Translations under genes and position numbers: made by a program
Assembly (NCBI GenBank): GCA_903909415.1
Contig: CAIVVS010000228.1
Span: forward strand, 1 to 40,348
Source of the DNA: an uncultured Pseudomonadota bacterium
GTDB taxonomy: Bacteria; Pseudomonadota; Gammaproteobacteria; Burkholderiales; SG8-39
DNA: 40,348 nucleotides
Direction: 5' to 3'
The notes under the pieces: model-generated
What the model was told of the DNA's origin: nothing
The model's input: only the letters and a program-made list of their open reading frames with translations
The model's database searches: none
In this document: positions 8,695-16,595 of the stretch, in pieces
Layout: every line of letters starts with the position of its first letter
Numbering within the stretch: the first letter of the stretch is position 1

Positions 8695-10445
8695 ATGGGA
8701 CGAGGCGCACGCGTGGCCAGGCAACGCTGTTGATGCGAGCCGGGTTGGTGACCGGGACGCTGCTCGCCGTGCTCTGGGTCGCGGTGTTCGTGCTCAACGC
8801 GTCGAACCACGAGGTCGCCGTGCGCGCGGCCAACCGCCAGAACGAGAATATCGCCGCCGCGCTGGAGGAACACACACTGCGCGTGCTCGCGGCGATGGAT
8901 CAGGCGACCCTGCGGGTCGCCAACAACGCAAGGACCTCACGCCGCACCGCTGGCATGGACCTCGAGCGCTTTGCCAACGAAACCGGTCTTGCACCCAGCA
9001 TCCTCCTGCAACTTGCCACCACGGACGCAAGCGGCAGGATGACCGACAGCAACCTCGATCCGAATGTGCGGAAAAACGGGCCCGTGGACCTGTCCGACCG
9101 GGAGCACATCCGCGTGCACCTCGGAGCTTCCCACCCCGAACTCGCGAAGCTGGTCACCTCCAGCGGCCTGTTCATCGGCAAGCCGGTGCTCGGAAAGGTT
9201 TCCGGCAGATGGAGCATCCAGCTGACCCGCAAGCTGGAGGACGCGGACGGTCGGCCGCTGGGCGTGGTGGTGGCCTCGCTCGATCCGACTTACTTCGAAA
9301 CCATCTTCGGCAAGGTGTCCATGGGCGAGCAGGGCGGCATCGGCCTGCTGGGCCGGGACCTGATGTACCGCGCCCGCATCGTCGGCGGGCAACCCGCCGG
9401 GATGGGGGCAACGCTGGCGCCGGGCTCGGTCACCTGGAATGCGGATGACGAGGGCATGGGATCCTACATGGTGCGCAGCCAGATCGATCCGGTGGACCGG
9501 TTCTTCTCGTACCACAACGTGCGCGGCTACCCCCTGCGCATCATGGTGTTCGAGTCAACCTCCGAGGCCCTCGTCGAATGGAAGCGTTCGAAGGACATCG
9601 TGATCGCCCTTGCAGCGTTGATGTCGCTGGGTATCCTGCTGACTGCGGCCCTGGTGGTGGCCACGGTGAGGCGCATCGAGTCCAGCAACGAGACCCTGCG
9701 GGAAAGCGAGCAGCGCGCCCGCAGCGCGAGCCAGGCCAAGTCCGAGTTCCTGTCGGCCATGTCGCACGAGCTGCGCACGCCGCTGACCAGCATCCAGGGG
9801 TTCGCCCACCTGATGGAGCGTCGTGCCCCTGATCCTCTGCAGCGCGAGCAGGCCATGATGATCCGCAAGGCGGCGGAGCACCTGGCGGAATTGCTGAACG
9901 GCATACTGGACCTGGCCAAGATCGAGGCCGGGGCCATGCGCCTCGCGCCGGAGGAATGCCGGATCGCCCCGCTGATCAACGACGAGGTCGAGTTGTTCGC
10001 CCTCACCGCCCAGGACAAGGGCCTGACCCTCGTTGCCAAGATCGGCCCGGAGGTTCCGGACATCGTCCTGGTCGACCCCCTGCGGCTCAAGCAGATCCTC
10101 AACAACCTGCTGTCCAACGCGGTCAAGTTCACCGAGCGGGGAGGCATCACGCTTGAAGTGTCGCGCTCAGCCCGGGGCGGCCTGGTGATCGCCGTCGAGG
10201 ACACCGGCAGCGGCATCGCACCGGACATGCTGGAGGCGGTCTTCGAGCGATTCCGCCAGGGCGACAGCCGGGTGAGCTACCGTCACGGCGGCACCGGGCT
10301 GGGCTTGTCCCTGTCCCGATCACTTGCGCGGACGATGGGCGGCGACGTGGTTCTGGCGCATTCCGGCCAGGCGGGGTCGAGATTTGAGCTGATCCTTCCC
10401 GAATCCGGCGCCCTCCCCCAGGAGACCGAACCGCAGCCGGGCTGA
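8691..10445 (+). CDS. Cache-domain sensor histidine kinase
   Basis: Membrane histidine kinase of 584 residues. There is a membrane helix near residues 17-36, a large periplasmic region (about 40-295) with the look of a double Cache/PDC ligand-binding domain (ending near RFFSYHNVRGYPLRIMV), a second helix near 301-325, a short coiled linker, a HisKA domain with SHELRTP (phospho-accepting His359) and an HATPase domain with N box NNLLSNAVKF, G1 DTGSGI and G2 GGTGLGLSLS. All catalytic motifs look intact. It overlaps the receiver gene by four bases and is probably its cognate kinase. The ligand is not predictable; Cache domains usually bind small metabolites. Confidence 0.94.
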   Translation: MNGTRRTRGQATLLMRAGLVTGTLLAVLWVAVFVLNASNHEVAVRAANRQNENIAAALEEHTLRVLAAMDQATLRVANNARTSRRTAGMDLERFANETGLAPSILLQLATTDASGRMTDSNLDPNVRKNGPVDLSDREHIRVHLGASHPELAKLVTSSGLFIGKPVLGKVSGRWSIQLTRKLEDADGRPLGVVVASLDPTYFETIFGKVSMGEQGGIGLLGRDLMYRARIVGGQPAGMGATLAPGSVTWNADDEGMGSYMVRSQIDPVDRFFSYHNVRGYPLRIMVFESTSEALVEWKRSKDIVIALAALMSLGILLTAALVVATVRRIESSNETLRESEQRARSASQAKSEFLSAMSHELRTPLTSIQGFAHLMERRAPDPLQREQAMMIRKAAEHLAELLNGILDLAKIEAGAMRLAPEECRIAPLINDEVELFALTAQDKGLTLVAKIGPEVPDIVLVDPLRLKQILNNLLSNAVKFTERGGITLEVSRSARGGLVIAVEDTGSGIAPDMLEAVFERFRQGDSRVSYRHGGTGLGLSLSRSLARTMGGDVVLAHSGQAGSRFELILPESGALPQETEPQPG

Positions 10446-10467
10446 GGACGTCGCCCGCGGCGCCGAA

Positions 10468-11406
10468 TCAGGCGACCGCGCGAAGCTGCGTGACGATCCC
10501 GTCCACCTGCTCGCCGTCGCGCATGCCGAGCACATCCGCGCTCAGCATCAGCGGCATGGGCATGTGGTTGGGCCCCATCACCTCGGCGCTGTAGAACGCC
10601 TCGCGAACGCGCTTGACCACCGTGCTGCCGGACTCGTCCGACGTGCCAACGAGCAGCACCGCGAGCGACACCTCGCCGGAGCGCGCCTTGATGTCCGTCG
10701 GCCGGCACACCCGGTCGATGACCTTGGACAAGGCGGCCATCGCGTCGTCGGCGGCGGACTCGCCCATGTGGTCGCGTATGTCGTCCAGGTTGGAGATCCT
10801 GAAGACCGCGATGGACGATGGCGAGCCCGCCCTGCTGGAACGCCGCATCTGGCGCTCGTAGATCGAGCCCATGCGCTCCTGGTTGGCCGCGCCGGTCACG
10901 GGATCCAGATGTTCGAGCGCATGCGGCCGGAACTGCCGCCGCGCCGAAGCCAGCGAGCTGCGCGCCAGCTCGTCCGTGCGACTCGCGTTCAGCCGGGCCA
11001 GCTGCAGCGCGACGCCTGGGACCTCCTCCATCAACGACCATGCCTGCGCGCCGCGCAGCACGACCACGTCGCAGTCCGCATCGGCCACCAGGTCGAACGC
11101 GCCGATGCGCCCCCTGAAAAGGGTGTGCTCGCCCCAGCAATCGCCCGGATGCAGCACCAGCGAGGCCACATGCGGCTCGCTTACCAGCCGAAAGGACCCG
11201 ACGCCGGTAAGCAGGAATCCGAGTTCCTCGACAGGCTCCAGGCGCGGCTCAAAGATGCGCGTGCCCGCGCGGATGTGACGCCAGTCGCCGAAATCGAGCA
11301 CGCGCTTCATCACCGCCGGACCGAGCGTGGACCAGATTCCACCAGGACCCTGCCCGGACTCGGAACCGGGCAAGGCAAATTCGACGTGCCGATCGATAGC
11401 ATTCAT
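10468..11406 (-). CDS. Cyclic-nucleotide-binding domain protein with degenerate GGDEF domain
   Basis: Cytoplasmic 312-residue protein. Residues about 28-150 form a Crp-like cyclic-nucleotide-binding fold (LGFLLTGVGSFRLV, HPGDCWGEHTLF). Residues about 165-310 are GGDEF-like: DPVTGAANQERM (168-179) corresponds to the D-x-LTG-x-x-NR entry motif. The signature itself is lost: the expected R-x-GGDEF reads RSGEVSL (242-248), so diguanylate cyclase activity is unlikely. An effector-binding or scaffold role is possible. The ATG has GAGGG upstream. It is convergent with the Cache kinase and divergent from the FimV-like gene. Confidence 0.82.
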   Translation of the reverse strand: MNAIDRHVEFALPGSESGQGPGGIWSTLGPAVMKRVLDFGDWRHIRAGTRIFEPRLEPVEELGFLLTGVGSFRLVSEPHVASLVLHPGDCWGEHTLFRGRIGAFDLVADADCDVVVLRGAQAWSLMEEVPGVALQLARLNASRTDELARSSLASARRQFRPHALEHLDPVTGAANQERMGSIYERQMRRSSRAGSPSSIAVFRISNLDDIRDHMGESAADDAMAALSKVIDRVCRPTDIKARSGEVSLAVLLVGTSDESGSTVVKRVREAFYSAEVMGPNHMPMPLMLSADVLGMRDGEQVDGIVTQLRAVA

Positions 11407-11479
11407 CCCATGGCCCTCGACAAACGTTTGGCAGCGTGCTTACCCATTGGTCATATTAACCATTTTTACAAATCAAGAC

Positions 11480-11494
11480 ATACCATTTTGGTAT
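11480..11494. promoter_or_regulatory. Perfect inverted repeat in divergent promoter region
   Basis: ATACCA-TTT-TGGTAT forms a perfect 6-3-6 palindrome in an AT-rich 100-bp gap between the divergent GGDEF-like and FimV-like genes, 13 bp before the latter's ATG. Its place suggests an operator for one or both genes. Confidence 0.45.
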
Positions 11495-11506
11495 TATTGA
11501 GCATAA

Positions 11507-12541
11507 ATGCACTTTTCCCATCCAAAGCCGTCCGGCCTGAAGGCGTGTGCAGCGGGTGCCCTCCTGCTGGCGGCCTGGGCCCCTGCGCTGGGGGCGGCCA
11601 CCCTGTCGGTGAACTCCCGGATGGGGGAACCGCTGGATGCCGTTCTGCGATTCCTCCCCGGGGAACTGGGGACGGCGTATCTGGAACGCAGCTGCTTCCT
11701 CCCGGCCACCGCGACGACCGGCACGCCGACGCCCGCAGGGGTCGGCGTCAGCCCCGGCGGAGATGGGGCCAGCCTGCTGCTGCGCACGGACCAGCCGCTC
11801 GGCGAACTGGCCTACGCAGTCCGGCTGGTGTCCGATCGATGCGCTGACCTGCCGCGCGCCACGCTGGAGCTCGTCGTGCTCCCCGGAGCCGCCGAGTCCT
11901 CGGCAGGCGACGCGAAGCTGACGCTCGCGCCGGCGATGCGGCAGGGGCTGGCCGATGCGCCTGGCCAGCCGCGCGCGCACCCCGCCGCGCCGGCCGCCGG
12001 TGCGCCCGCCCCGCGGGCGCTCGCTCGTGTTGCCAGCGCCGCTGCCCCGACTGCCGCACCGCGTGGACGCGAGAACGGGCTCAAGCTGGCCCGCAGCCTG
12101 TCCGGCCTTCCTGGCGACACCCGCCCTGACCACGCCCAGTTCCTGAGGGACGTGTTCGCCGCGCTGCAGGCGGACCCGGAGGAGGTCGCCTCGACCATGC
12201 GCCAGGTGGACCGCCTGAACGCGCTGGCGTCCGATGCCATCGCCGCCCTCTCGGCGTCACCGCCGCAGGTGGCGGCCGCGCCGGCTACGGTGAAATCACC
12301 GGGCGCCCTGCCGGCCCCGATGCTGGGCGGCGTGTCCTTCCTGCTGGCAGCGGGCAGCATCGCCTGGCTGGTGAAGCGCCGGCGCGACGACAGGGCATTC
12401 GACGAGGACGCCCCGACGGTGACCGTCCCCGTACCGGTTCCACGCACGCACGCGGCGGCCCCCGCCAGGCAGGCCAGCGGCGGACCGCATGGGCGCGACG
12501 ACCCGCGCGCGGACCTGAATTTCTCCGCCCGGCAGGCCTGA
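11507..12541 (+). CDS. FimV-like N-terminal domain membrane protein
   Basis: A 344-residue envelope protein. A signal peptide ends near PALGAA and is followed by TLSVNSRMGEPLDAVLRF, matching the start of FimV/HubP proteins (LG-x-L-x-V-x-S-x-x-GEPL-x-A). The next ~90 residues complete that beta domain. A Pro/Ala-rich linker, a short helical region (about 205-250), a membrane helix near 270-285 (FLLAAGSIAWLV) and a short cytoplasmic tail follow. True FimV proteins are much longer, with a LysM domain and a C-terminal TPR region, so this is a short paralogue. FimV family members organise polar pili and type II secretion. The ATG is only weakly preceded by a ribosome binding site. Confidence 0.72.
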   Translation: MHFSHPKPSGLKACAAGALLLAAWAPALGAATLSVNSRMGEPLDAVLRFLPGELGTAYLERSCFLPATATTGTPTPAGVGVSPGGDGASLLLRTDQPLGELAYAVRLVSDRCADLPRATLELVVLPGAAESSAGDAKLTLAPAMRQGLADAPGQPRAHPAAPAAGAPAPRALARVASAAAPTAAPRGRENGLKLARSLSGLPGDTRPDHAQFLRDVFAALQADPEEVASTMRQVDRLNALASDAIAALSASPPQVAAAPATVKSPGALPAPMLGGVSFLLAAGSIAWLVKRRRDDRAFDEDAPTVTVPVPVPRTHAAAPARQASGGPHGRDDPRADLNFSARQA

Positions 12542-12915
12542 GGTCGGCCCTGGCCGCGCGGCCGGGCCACGCGGTGCGGCGCGCGCGCCTCGCGGACCCG
12601 TCGCCGCGCGCAAGCCTTCGCCGCCGGCATGGGGACAGGACCACGGCGTGCCCGCGCGGCGGCCCGCCTCCGGGAACCGGGTCGCGGGCCCCGGCAGATT
12701 CCTGGGCCCGGGCCCGGTGCGCACGGCCGCCGAGCCGGCCGGCCCGGTCAACCCGGGCCGTGGACCGCCGGAGGGCGACCGCTGCGAACGGCGCACCAGC
12801 CGTCAAGCGCCGACTGCAGCGGTGCGGGCGCGCTGCCGCACGCCTGCGATTCAGCGCCCCCACGCCGGGATGAGGCGCCTGGCGGTCGCGCCGCCCTGGG
12901 AACGGTCGTACCGGC
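12542..12915. other. GC-rich intergenic stretch without a convincing gene
   Basis: Between the convergent FimV-like and CusF-like genes. Open frames exist on both strands but their products are low-complexity Arg/Pro/Gly sequence. A GC-only hairpin around 12549-12567 (CTGGCCGCGCGGCCGG) lacks a T tract. No other feature was seen. Confidence 0.6.
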
Positions 12916-13233
12916 TCAGTGCGGCAACGGCTCCATCTTCGTGAGCACCCAGTCGGCTCCCTGGCGGGCCACCTCGAATCGGACGCGATCGCCGCGCTGC
13001 AGGGAATCAAGCCCGACGCCGGGGCGCACCTGCATCGCCATGGTCATCGCGGACATGTTCCCGCCCACCCAGTCACCGTGGCGGATGATGACGCGCCGAG
13101 CCGGTGCGTCCACCTTGCGTATCTCGCCGATGCCGGAGTCGGTGTCGCGGCTGTTGGCCGCCACCGGCGAGGCGGCAACGGCGTTCAGTACGATCAGGGT
13201 GATGCCCAGGGCCAGCTTGAGTGCGTGTTTCAT
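12916..13233 (-). CDS. CusF-like periplasmic copper-binding protein
   Basis: Small secreted protein of 105 residues with a signal peptide (MKHALKLALGITLIVLNAVA to about residue 26) and a CusF-type OB-fold. CusF chaperones Cu(I) in the periplasm through one His, two Met and a tryptophan. The motif reads IRHGDWVGGNMSAMTMAM: the His and the two Met of MTM are at CusF spacing, but the residue equivalent to the copper-capping Trp44 is Met. Start ATG at 13233 follows AGGAGA. It is the last gene of the multicopper oxidase operon, 43 bp after the thioredoxin gene. A role in loading or scavenging copper for the oxidase is inferred. Confidence 0.85.
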   Translation of the reverse strand: MKHALKLALGITLIVLNAVAASPVAANSRDTDSGIGEIRKVDAPARRVIIRHGDWVGGNMSAMTMAMQVRPGVGLDSLQRGDRVRFEVARQGADWVLTKMEPLPH

Positions 13234-13276
13234 GCCATTTCTCCTCATTGTGTTCGATGCGGAACGGCGCGCGGAT

Positions 13277-13831
13277 TCAGCGCGCGGCCGCGGGACCTTC
13301 GTTGAGCAGCGCCCTGACCTGCGAACGCACCGGCTCGGCCTGCTCGTCGAGTTGTCCGATGGCCAGCCAGCGGGCGCGGCCGCGCTGGTCCACCAGCAGC
13401 GTTGCGGGCAACTGCTTGATGTTCCATGCGCCCGCCAGCAGCCTGGACTCGGCGTCACGGTACACGGGCAACGCCACCGGATACTTCTTCAGGAACGCCT
13501 GGATCACGCGCGGCGAGTCACCCAGGTTGACCAGCAGCACGTCCACGGGCTGGCCCTTCATGGAAGACGCCATGCGCTCCAGCGCCGGCAGTTCCTTGCG
13601 GCAGGGCTCGCACCATGCGGCCCAGAAATTCACTACCAGCACCCGACCGCGTGCGTCGCCATAGGCGAACGGATTGCCGTCCTGCGTCTGGAACTCGGGA
13701 AGCGCCAGCCTGGGGTCGGCGCGCTTCAGCTCCACGCCCAGCGCCACCCCGGTCCCCAGCAGGCAGGCCGCGGCCAGGCAAGCCATGGCCATGCGGACAA
13801 GCACACCTTGCACGGGCGCGTATCGCTGCAT
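13277..13831 (-). CDS. TlpA-like periplasmic thioredoxin-fold protein
   Basis: 184-residue membrane-anchored or secreted thioredoxin-like protein. An N-terminal hydrophobic segment (about residues 14-32) precedes a TlpA/ResA-type domain with VLVVNFWAAWCEPCRKELP, the active site being CEPC, and a cis-proline segment KQLPATLLVD. Such proteins reduce disulfides in the periplasm; several TlpA and ResA homologues prepare Cys pairs of Sco proteins or cuproenzymes for copper. Its place in one operon with a Sco-like protein and a multicopper oxidase fits that role, as an inference. The ATG at 13831 is 7 bp after the preceding small gene; translation is probably coupled. Confidence 0.9.
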   Translation of the reverse strand: MQRYAPVQGVLVRMAMACLAAACLLGTGVALGVELKRADPRLALPEFQTQDGNPFAYGDARGRVLVVNFWAAWCEPCRKELPALERMASSMKGQPVDVLLVNLGDSPRVIQAFLKKYPVALPVYRDAESRLLAGAWNIKQLPATLLVDQRGRARWLAIGQLDEQAEPVRSQVRALLNEGPAAAR

Positions 13832-13838
13832 GGCAGCC

Positions 13839-13988
13839 TCAGCCCGCAACGATGTAGAGGGACACGACGGCGCAGGTCCAGACAGCGGCGAGCTCCAACC
13901 AGGGCATCGTCGGCCTGAGCAACGGGCGCGGCCCCATGCGGCGCTCGTCCCAGAGCGTCGGCCCATGCCGAAGGTGTTCAACGGGCAT
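13839..13988 (-). CDS. 49-residue single-pass membrane protein
   Basis: Small gene starting at an ATG preceded by a strong GGGAGG, overlapping the end of the upstream gene by 11 bp and stopping 7 bp before the thioredoxin gene. The product begins MPVEHLRHGPTLWDERR and carries one C-terminal membrane helix (about residues 30-47, LELAAVWTCAVVSLYIVAG). I do not recognise a family. Tight packing and the good ribosome binding site argue that it is translated. It may be a membrane anchor or small subunit of the oxidase assembly machinery. Confidence 0.65.
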   Translation of the reverse strand: MPVEHLRHGPTLWDERRMGPRPLLRPTMPWLELAAVWTCAVVSLYIVAG

Positions 13989-14751
13989 GATGGCCTCCCT
14001 GGATGATTCGACTGTCGGCGAGGTTGATCGCCATCGCCAGCGGGCGCCCCGCATGGAACCCGAAGTCCACGCTGGCGGCTTCGCCCGGCAGCCCCGGTCG
14101 CCTGATCGTGGCTTTGGCGCTCAAGTTCTCGACCGTGGGCACCAGCGTCCCGTCGATGCGCGATCCGGCTGGCAGCAGCCGCAACGCCTCGACCTTCCAC
14201 GCCTCCGGCGCCACGGCGCGCCAGCCCGCATCCTTCCAGTAGAAGTAGCTGCGCTCGGCGACCTTGCTGCCCGGACTGCGCACGGTCACGCCCATCAGGT
14301 TGTCGGCGTCGTTGCCGGTCACCACCGGCAAGTCGTAGCGCGTCCCGGCCGGGTCAACCCGGTGCAGGACCAGGGTGGCCTCGGGGCGGTAGGCGCGGTT
14401 GGCGAACACCATCAACGCCGAGCGCTCGCACCGCCCGCTGCTGCCGACCAGGCAGTACTGCGCGGCGTAGAAATCCAGCAGGCCGATGGTCGAGACGAAG
14501 CGCGCGCTGTCCAGCCTGCAGGCCGCCCACTTCATTCCCTTCCCGAAGCGCGCCGGTCCTGCCTGCACGCACTGGTCCTGGATGCGGCCGAACTCGACCA
14601 CGTCGCCGGCGGGGCGTTCGATCACCATCAGGCCGGTCTCGGGGTCGCGCGCCGAGGGGTCGCGGTCCTGTGCTTGCGCGGCGCCCGAGAAGGCGGCGAA
14701 CAGCGCCAGGGCCAGGATGCCGGAGCGGCGGGAGGAAGGGGACGGTTTCAT
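13978..14751 (-). CDS. Secreted protein of unknown function in the copper operon
   Basis: 257-residue protein with a clear signal peptide (SGILALALFAAFSGAAQA, cleaved near residue 28). The mature part has four cysteines (near 61, 77, 97 and 105), enough for two disulfides, and a mixed alpha/beta composition. I do not recognise a domain. The ATG at 14751 is used here; another ATG three codons upstream is possible. It lies 56 bp after the Sel1 gene and overlaps the 49-residue gene by 11 bp. The context suggests an exported accessory of the multicopper oxidase. Confidence 0.75.
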   Translation of the reverse strand: MKPSPSSRRSGILALALFAAFSGAAQAQDRDPSARDPETGLMVIERPAGDVVEFGRIQDQCVQAGPARFGKGMKWAACRLDSARFVSTIGLLDFYAAQYCLVGSSGRCERSALMVFANRAYRPEATLVLHRVDPAGTRYDLPVVTGNDADNLMGVTVRSPGSKVAERSYFYWKDAGWRAVAPEAWKVEALRLLPAGSRIDGTLVPTVENLSAKATIRRPGLPGEAASVDFGFHAGRPLAMAINLADSRIIQGGHHAR

Positions 14752-14807
14752 GTGGGGCATTCCGTTGCGTTGATCAGCGTGAGGGGTTCATCGGTCGGGT
14801 TCGGGAT

Positions 14808-15944
14808 TCAGCGCGCCAGCTTCAGGTACGCCTCGGCGTCGGCAAGGCCGGCCGATGCCGCGCTGCGCAGCCAGCCCAGGGCCTCGGTGCGGGCCTGCGC
14901 CTCGTCCTCGACGGGCAGGCGCCTCTCAAGCAGCAGCCGGCCCAGCTGCAACTGGGCGCGGGCCTCGCCTGCCCGCGCCGCCCGGCGCAGCCAGCCTGCC
15001 GCCGCCGCTGCCGCATCGGGCACTCGCGGCGAGTCCAGGTGCATCATCGCCAGCGCGGCCATCGACAGCGCATCGCCCTGCGTCGCAGCCTTTTCCAGCC
15101 AGAACAGCGCCTCGAGCTCGTCACGTTCGACACCCAAGCCGTCGCGGAACAGGAGGCCCAGCCTGCGCTGCGCCATCGCCACGCCCTGGCGCGCCGCCTC
15201 GTCGAGCAGGGTAGCGGCCGTCGCGGGGTGCTCCGGCACGCCGCGGCCGTTGAGGTAGGCCAGGCCGAGCGCGGCCTGCGCCTCGGGCAAGCCCCGGGCC
15301 ACGGCGCGCGCATGCCAATGCGCTGCGAGCACGTCATCGCGCGGCACGCCCTGCCCGGCCTCGTGCATCCGGCCCAGCGCATGCTGGGCGAACGCGCTGC
15401 CGCGCTGCTCGGCCGCCTGCAGCGCCTGCAGCACTGCCTGCGCAGGGGCGCCGGACTCCAGTCCCGCATAGGCCACGCGCGCCGCCGCATCCACGTGGCC
15501 CGAAGCGGCCGCCTGACGGTACCAGCGCAGCGCCTCGGCAGGATTGCGTTCCACACCGCGCCCGGCCTCGAACATGCGCCCGGCCTCCACCATGGCAGGC
15601 GCGTGTCCGGCGGCGGCGAGTTCGCGGTACAAGGCCATCGCGGCGCCGAACTCGCCGCCGAAGGCCTCGTCGCGGGCCTGGTCCATCAGTTGTCCGGCCA
15701 GCTCCTCGGTCAGCGCGGGCGCCACCGGGTTGGCCTGCGGCGGCTGGCCATGCAGGGCAGCCTGCCCCGGCACGGTGTTGCCCGGCGTGAGCGCATGCGC
15801 CTGGGCCGGCCTGAGCATCATGACCATCGTTGCGGCCGACAGTGCCGCGGACACAAGCGCCAGCGCGATGCCAGCGGGCAGCCTGCGCGCCCCTGGCGGG
15901 GGCGGCGGCAGGTGGAAGCGGGTCCGGCGTTCGCTGGCGGCCAT
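14808..15944 (-). CDS. Sel1-repeat membrane protein
   Basis: 378-residue protein with a short cytoplasmic N-terminus, one membrane helix (about 22-46, IALALVSAALSAATMVMML) and a periplasmic array of Sel1-like (TPR-type) repeats, for example AEALRWYRQAAASGHVDAA, LAYLNGRGVPEHPATAATLL and LEALFWLEKAATQGD. Sel1 repeats build protein-interaction solenoids. The ATG at 15944 follows the Sco stop by 8 bp. A longer open frame continues upstream but overlaps the Sco-like gene. Probable scaffold for assembly or export of the operon's secreted products; inferred only. Confidence 0.85.
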   Translation of the reverse strand: MAASERRTRFHLPPPPPGARRLPAGIALALVSAALSAATMVMMLRPAQAHALTPGNTVPGQAALHGQPPQANPVAPALTEELAGQLMDQARDEAFGGEFGAAMALYRELAAAGHAPAMVEAGRMFEAGRGVERNPAEALRWYRQAAASGHVDAAARVAYAGLESGAPAQAVLQALQAAEQRGSAFAQHALGRMHEAGQGVPRDDVLAAHWHARAVARGLPEAQAALGLAYLNGRGVPEHPATAATLLDEAARQGVAMAQRRLGLLFRDGLGVERDELEALFWLEKAATQGDALSMAALAMMHLDSPRVPDAAAAAAGWLRRAARAGEARAQLQLGRLLLERRLPVEDEAQARTEALGWLRSAASAGLADAEAYLKLAR

Positions 15945-15952
15945 GTCGCGGC

Positions 15953-16570
15953 TCACAGGGTGCGAATCACGTTGTGGATGTTGCGCGGCGAGGTCAGCAG
16001 CGGCACCATCGCCCAGCGATCCTTGCTGTCCATGATCACCCGGCCGGTGCTGCTGTGGTTGCTGACGTCGGCATCGCGCTCGGGGTCCGGGTCGACGAAG
16101 CCCTGGCGGCGGCGCAGGTGGTCCACGTTCGCCTGGGTGCCGGTCAGGAACAGCCAGCCCGGGCCGGCCTCGAAGATGTCCTCGGCGTACTCCTTGAGGA
16201 TGGGCTGGGTGTCCTTCTGCGGCTCCAGCGTGATGGAGTAGAAGAAGACGTCCTTGCCCATGCGCTCGCCCATCATGTCCTGCACCTTGCGCAGGTTCTG
16301 GTTCACCGCCGGGCAACGGCCCTCGGTGCAGGCGACGACGAAGAAATTCAGCAGCACGATCCGGTCGCGGACCAGGTCGTCATAGAAGTTGAAGGTCTCG
16401 CCGGTGTGCGCCACCAGCGGGACGTTGGGAAGCCAGCCGCGGCGCGCGGCCGTGGACAGCGGCCGCCCTGCAGCCGGGGGTACCGCGCCATGCAGCGCGG
16501 CGGCCCCGGCCGGCAGGGCCGCTGCCATCGGCAGCAGCCCTGCGGCGGAAAGGAAGTTTCGGCGGTTCAT
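15953..16570 (-). CDS. SCO1/SenC family copper metallochaperone-like protein
   Basis: 205-residue thioredoxin-fold protein of the Sco family, which binds copper in the periplasm through a CxxxC pair and a distant His. The pair is C81 and C86 in CTEGRCP; the third ligand is H172 in SNHSSTGRVIMD. The N-terminus MNRRNFLSAAGLLPMAAALP is a twin-arginine-like signal. Sco proteins normally metallate the CuA centre of cytochrome oxidase; no oxidase subunit is nearby, and the gene lies between a multicopper oxidase (25 bp upstream) and a Sel1 protein, so delivery to that oxidase is the simplest inference. Confidence 0.88.
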   Translation of the reverse strand: MNRRNFLSAAGLLPMAAALPAGAAALHGAVPPAAGRPLSTAARRGWLPNVPLVAHTGETFNFYDDLVRDRIVLLNFFVVACTEGRCPAVNQNLRKVQDMMGERMGKDVFFYSITLEPQKDTQPILKEYAEDIFEAGPGWLFLTGTQANVDHLRRRQGFVDPDPERDADVSNHSSTGRVIMDSKDRWAMVPLLTSPRNIHNVIRTL

Positions 16571-16595
16571 GCGGACTCTCCCTTGCCGGCCGTGC

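Noticed and set aside
15953..16570. Sco-like gene as evidence for a nearby cytochrome c oxidase cluster
   Set aside because: No CuA or haem-copper oxidase subunit is found; the gene is embedded in the multicopper oxidase operon.
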